A stretch of 64,000 nt of DNA. Source: Propionibacteriaceae bacterium ZF39. GTDB taxonomy: Bacteria > Actinomycetota > Actinomycetes > Propionibacteriales > Propionibacteriaceae. A program made the translations under genes and the position numbers. The notes beneath the pieces were generated by a model that saw only the letters and a program-made list of their open reading frames with translations, made no database searches and was not told the DNA's origin. This document shows, piece after piece, positions 60,927 to 64,000 of this stretch. The stretch covers positions 1,488,001-1,552,000 of the forward strand of contig CP154795.1 of assembly GCA_039565995.1 (NCBI GenBank), written 5' to 3'. How positions within the stretch are numbered: position 1 is the stretch's first letter; each line of letters opens with the position of its first letter.

Positions 60927-61381
60927 CGGTCGACATCAACAACGAGTCGGGCTACGAGGTCGATGAGACCGGCCTGGTCTCGCTGGCGACGTTCGTGCTC
61001 GACCAATTGCGCATCCATCCGATGGCCGAGCTGTCGGTCGTCCTCGTCGATGAGGCGACGATGAGCGCCTATCACGAGAAATACATGAACGAGCCCGGCC
61101 CCACCGACGTGCTTTCGTTCCCCATGGACGAGCTGCGCCCGCCCTCCGATGACGAGGAACCGCCCGCGGGGCTCCTGGGCGATGTCGTCCTCTGTCCCAC
61201 CATCACGTCGGCCCAGGCCGCCGAACACGGTCGGAAACCCGACGAAGAGGCCGAATATCTCCTGGTCCACGGCATCCTCCACCTGGTCGGTTTCGACCAC
61301 GGCACTCCGGAGGAGAAGGACGAGATGTTCGGCCTGAAGGATCGCCTGCTGGCGGCGTGGGCCCAGCAACGGGACCGCTGA
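60923..61381 (+). CDS. ybeY: Endoribonuclease YbeY
   Basis: 152 residues. The zinc site is HGILHLVGFDHGTPEE (HxxxHxxGxDH), and the substrate region NEPGPTDVLSFPMDE lies upstream. YbeY takes part in 16S rRNA 3'-end maturation and ribosome quality control. ATG 60923 overlaps phoH by 4 bases; the CBS-domain gene starts one base after its stop, so the group is a tight operon. Confidence 0.95.
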   Translation: MTVDINNESGYEVDETGLVSLATFVLDQLRIHPMAELSVVLVDEATMSAYHEKYMNEPGPTDVLSFPMDELRPPSDDEEPPAGLLGDVVLCPTITSAQAAEHGRKPDEEAEYLLVHGILHLVGFDHGTPEEKDEMFGLKDRLLAAWAQQRDR

Positions 61382-61382
61382 C

Positions 61383-62723
61383 GTGGAACGCAATGACTGG
61401 ATCGTCCTCGGCATCGCGGTGGGCCTGGCCCTGATCGCCGGCCTCCTGGCTGCCGCCGAGGCGGCGTTGTATTCCTTCTCCAAGGCCCGCGCCGATGTCC
61501 TCGTCGACGAGGGCCGGCCGGGCGCCAAGCGGCTGGCCAGCATCACGGCCGACCCGCCGCCCTATCTGAACACCACCCTGTTCGTACGCCAGCTCTGCGA
61601 AATCGGGGCGATCGTGCTGGTGGCCGTCGTCGTGTTCTCCAATATCGAGGAGAACTGGCTGCGATTGCTGATCGTGATCGGGTCCATGGTCCTCGTCTCG
61701 TTCGTGCTGTGGGGCGTCGCGCCGCGTACGCTCGGCCGCCAGCACTCCGACAAGGTCGCGCTCGTGGCCTCGGGGCCGCTGTCATTCCTCACCACGGTGC
61801 TCGGCCCCCTGCCGCAACTGCTGATCCTCCTCGGCAATGCGCTGACCCCGGGCCGGGGGTTCGCCGATGGCCCGTTCAGCACGGAGGCGGAGCTGCGGGA
61901 GATGGTCGACAAGGCCGTGGCGAGCGACCTCATCGAAGCCGAGGAACACAAGATGCTCCACTCGGTCTTCGACCTGGGCGACACCCTCGTGAAGGAAGTC
62001 ATGGTGCCCCGCACCGCGGTGGTCTTCATCGAGGCCAACAAGACGCTGCGCCAGGCCATGTCGTTGGCGCTGCGCTCGGGGTTCAGCCGCATCCCGGTGA
62101 CGGGCGAGGGCGGCCTCGACGACATCGTCGGGGTGCTCTATATCAAGGACGTGATGAAGCGCGTCTATGACAACGCCAACTCCCAGACCGCGGAAAAGGT
62201 GGGATCCATGATGCGCGCTCCCGTCTGGTGCCCCGACTCCAAGCCTGTCGACGACCTGCTGAAGGACATGCAGGCGAGTCGCAGCCACCTCGTCATCGTC
62301 ATCGACGAGTTCGGTGGCATGGCGGGTCTCGCGACGATCGAGGACATCCTCGAGGAGATCGTGGGCGAGATCGTCGACGAGTTCGACGACTCGGAGCTGC
62401 CGCCCTTCGAGCAGTTGGGTCCGGACCGCTTCCGGGTGTCCTCCCGCCTCCCTGTCGATGAACTCGGGGACCTGTTCGGTCTCGAACTCGACGACGAGGA
62501 CGTCGACTCGGTGGGCGGCCTGATGGCCAAGCAGCTCCACCTGGTGCCGATCCCCGGTTCCGTGGTCCGCGTGCACGGCCTGGAGTTGGTGGCCGAACGC
62601 GGCAAGGGGCGGCGCAACCAGATCGGTACGCTGCTGGTCACCAGGGCCGACGACCACGAGGGCGACCTCGGTGCGGATGCTGCCGCCGCCTTCGCGGCGG
62701 ACGCGGCCGAACGCGCGACTTGA
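61383..62723 (+). CDS. CNNM/CorC-type membrane protein with CBS pair
   Basis: 446 residues. A DUF21 (CNNM) membrane domain occupies about 1-190 with four hydrophobic segments, including LIAGLLAAAEAALYSFSKAR. A CBS pair spans about 205-320 (VKEVMVPRTAVVFIEANK, GFSRIPVTG, DDIVGVLYIKDV and SHLVIVIDEFGGMAGLATIE). A CorC/HlyC C-terminal domain follows, with EEIVGEIVDEFDD. Relatives transport or sense Mg2+. The older name hemolysin does not indicate toxin activity. The start is GTG 61383. Confidence 0.9.
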   Translation: MERNDWIVLGIAVGLALIAGLLAAAEAALYSFSKARADVLVDEGRPGAKRLASITADPPPYLNTTLFVRQLCEIGAIVLVAVVVFSNIEENWLRLLIVIGSMVLVSFVLWGVAPRTLGRQHSDKVALVASGPLSFLTTVLGPLPQLLILLGNALTPGRGFADGPFSTEAELREMVDKAVASDLIEAEEHKMLHSVFDLGDTLVKEVMVPRTAVVFIEANKTLRQAMSLALRSGFSRIPVTGEGGLDDIVGVLYIKDVMKRVYDNANSQTAEKVGSMMRAPVWCPDSKPVDDLLKDMQASRSHLVIVIDEFGGMAGLATIEDILEEIVGEIVDEFDDSELPPFEQLGPDRFRVSSRLPVDELGDLFGLELDDEDVDSVGGLMAKQLHLVPIPGSVVRVHGLELVAERGKGRRNQIGTLLVTRADDHEGDLGADAAAAFAADAAERAT

Positions 62724-62784
62724 GAACGGGACCGGGGGCGTACCCGGAAAAGACGGCCGACCGCCGACGAACGAGGAGAAACCG

Positions 62785-63735
62785 GTGACGACAGGACTGG
62801 GGATGGACGGGCGGCCCGAGGGGTTCCGGTCGGGGTTCGCCTGCTTCGTGGGGCGACCCAACGCGGGCAAGTCGACCCTGACCAACGCCCTGGTCGGCTC
62901 CAAGATCGCGATCACGTCCTCGAAGCCCCAGACGACGCGGCACGCGATCCGCGGCATCGTGCATCGCCCGGACGCACAGATGGTGCTCATCGATACGCCG
63001 GGTCTGCACAAGCCGCGCACCCTGCTGGGGGAGCGACTCAACGACCTCGTGCATGAGACCTGGTCCGAGGTCGACGTCATCGGAGTCTGTTTGCCGGCCG
63101 ATCAGCGCATCGGGCCCGGCGACACCTACCTGGTCACCCAGATCGCCGAGCTGCCCAACCGGCCCAAGCTGGTGGCTCTGGCCACCAAGTCCGACCTCGT
63201 GTCGGGGGAGCGGATGCGGGATCACCTGGTGTCGATCCAGGCGCTGGAGGAGAAGCTCGGCATCCGCTGGGAACACATCGTGCCCGTGTCGGCCGTGTCG
63301 GGGGAGCAGGTCGACGACGTGGCCGATGTGCTCGTCTCGCTGCTGCCGGAGGGGCCGGCGTACTATCCCGACGGCGAAATCACCGACGAACCCACCGAGA
63401 CGCTGGTCGCGGAACTGATCCGGGAGTGCGCGCTCGAGGGGGTACGCGATGAGCTGCCCCACTCCATCATCGTCACGATCGAGGAAATGGGCCTCCGCGA
63501 GGGGCGGCCGGAGGACAAGCCGCTGCTCGACATCTTCGCGAACCTGATCGTCGAGCGGGATTCCCAGAAGGGCATCATGATCGGCCACAAGGGGAGTCAC
63601 CTGCGTGAGGTGGGGACCGCCGCGCGCGAGCAGATCACCCGTCTCCTCGGCACGCCCGTGCACCTTGACCTGCGCGTGAAGGTGCTCAAGGAGTGGCAGC
63701 GCGACCCCAAATATCTCAACCGGCTGGGCTTCTGA
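62785..63735 (+). CDS. era: GTPase Era
   Basis: 316 residues. G1 is FVGRPNAGKSTLTNALVG, the G2 region SSKPQTTRHAIRG, G3 IDTPGLHKPRT, G4 ATKSDL and G5 PVSAVSG. The C-terminal KH domain has GIMIGHKGSHLREVGTAARE with the GxxG loop GHKG. Era binds the 3' end of 16S rRNA during 30S assembly, in keeping with the neighbours ybeY and phoH. GTG 62785 has GAGGAG 6 bases upstream; ATG 62803 is an alternative. Confidence 0.96.
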   Translation: MTTGLGMDGRPEGFRSGFACFVGRPNAGKSTLTNALVGSKIAITSSKPQTTRHAIRGIVHRPDAQMVLIDTPGLHKPRTLLGERLNDLVHETWSEVDVIGVCLPADQRIGPGDTYLVTQIAELPNRPKLVALATKSDLVSGERMRDHLVSIQALEEKLGIRWEHIVPVSAVSGEQVDDVADVLVSLLPEGPAYYPDGEITDEPTETLVAELIRECALEGVRDELPHSIIVTIEEMGLREGRPEDKPLLDIFANLIVERDSQKGIMIGHKGSHLREVGTAAREQITRLLGTPVHLDLRVKVLKEWQRDPKYLNRLGF

Positions 63736-63786
63736 ATCCCGCCGATCAGAGCCTCCGACCAGAGTGTGATGAACATTCGCTCGATG

Positions 63787-64000
<214 letters not shown>

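Noticed and set aside
61383-62723. Hemolysin toxin
   Set aside because: The DUF21, CBS pair and CorC domains mark a CNNM-type ion-handling membrane protein; the hemolysin label is historical.

Overview
The window is high-G+C DNA from an actinobacterium. Mycothiol conjugate amidase, an actinobacterial-type inositol-phosphate synthase, DUF3097, DUF4192, DUF1707 and DUF5709 proteins, many leaderless-looking starts and the gene order all fit a Propionibacteriales-type genome. Genus and species cannot be fixed from the sequence. Functions are assigned from motifs and gene context read by eye; no database was searched.

Layout. 1-3994: 3' end of a peptide-type ABC transporter ATPase followed by an overlapping sialic acid operon (lyase, ROK kinase, ManNAc-6-P epimerase, sialidase without a signal peptide). 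4026-10402: winged-helix regulator, 3-methyladenine glycosylase-family protein, DUF1707 protein, EamA-type transporter, GT4 glycosyltransferase, DUF4192 protein, PfkB sugar kinase. 10445-18204: leuS behind a leucine leader peptide and intrinsic terminator, an EEP-family membrane protein, a SufR-like regulator with several palindromic operators, comEA and comEC. 18258-22372: an intact IS256-family element with 8-bp target duplications, then a decayed oxidoreductase island. 22380-28775: mca, holA, rpsT, lipoprotein, rhomboid protease, lepA, nucleosidase. 28824-36271: palindromic element, CPBP protease, ino1, hemW, DUF3097, a 270-bp array of direct and inverted repeats, NhaD-type antiporter, inositol-monophosphatase-type enzyme. 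36272-40451: an AT-richer island with orphan genes, ISL3 remnants and a full ISL3 copy that splits a small gene. 40452-44340: metallo-beta-lactamase-fold protein, CIRCE, hrcA, dnaJ, rsmE. 44345-59764: accessory block with an MFS transporter, tgt, a tightly coupled catabolic cluster, yhhQ, a degenerate ADP-ribosylglycohydrolase, purU, DUF5709 and an orphan. 59886-64000: phoH, ybeY, CNNM/CBS protein, era, start of argG.

The genes leuS, comEA, comEC, holA, rpsT, lepA, hemW, DUF3097, hrcA, dnaJ, rsmE, phoH, ybeY, CBS protein and era form a backbone often kept in this order in Actinobacteria. Here it is opened at several joints by accessory DNA, and palindromic repeats lie close to several of those joints. 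Ino1, the monophosphatase and Mca fit inositol and mycothiol metabolism; Tgt and YhhQ fit queuosine salvage.

The best candidate for an undescribed system is the block at 47261-55682. Seven overlapping or closely spaced genes plus an extradiol dioxygenase combine a PEP-mutase/isocitrate-lyase-fold lyase, three FAD_binding_2 dehydrogenases, an SDR, an isochorismatase-fold protein lacking its usual cysteine and an Asp/Glu-racemase-fold protein lacking both usual cysteines. It sits between the two queuosine genes. Other notable signals are the leuS attenuator, the highly iterated palindrome GCGTACGC across the whole chromosome-like part of the window, and the ISL3-riddled island.
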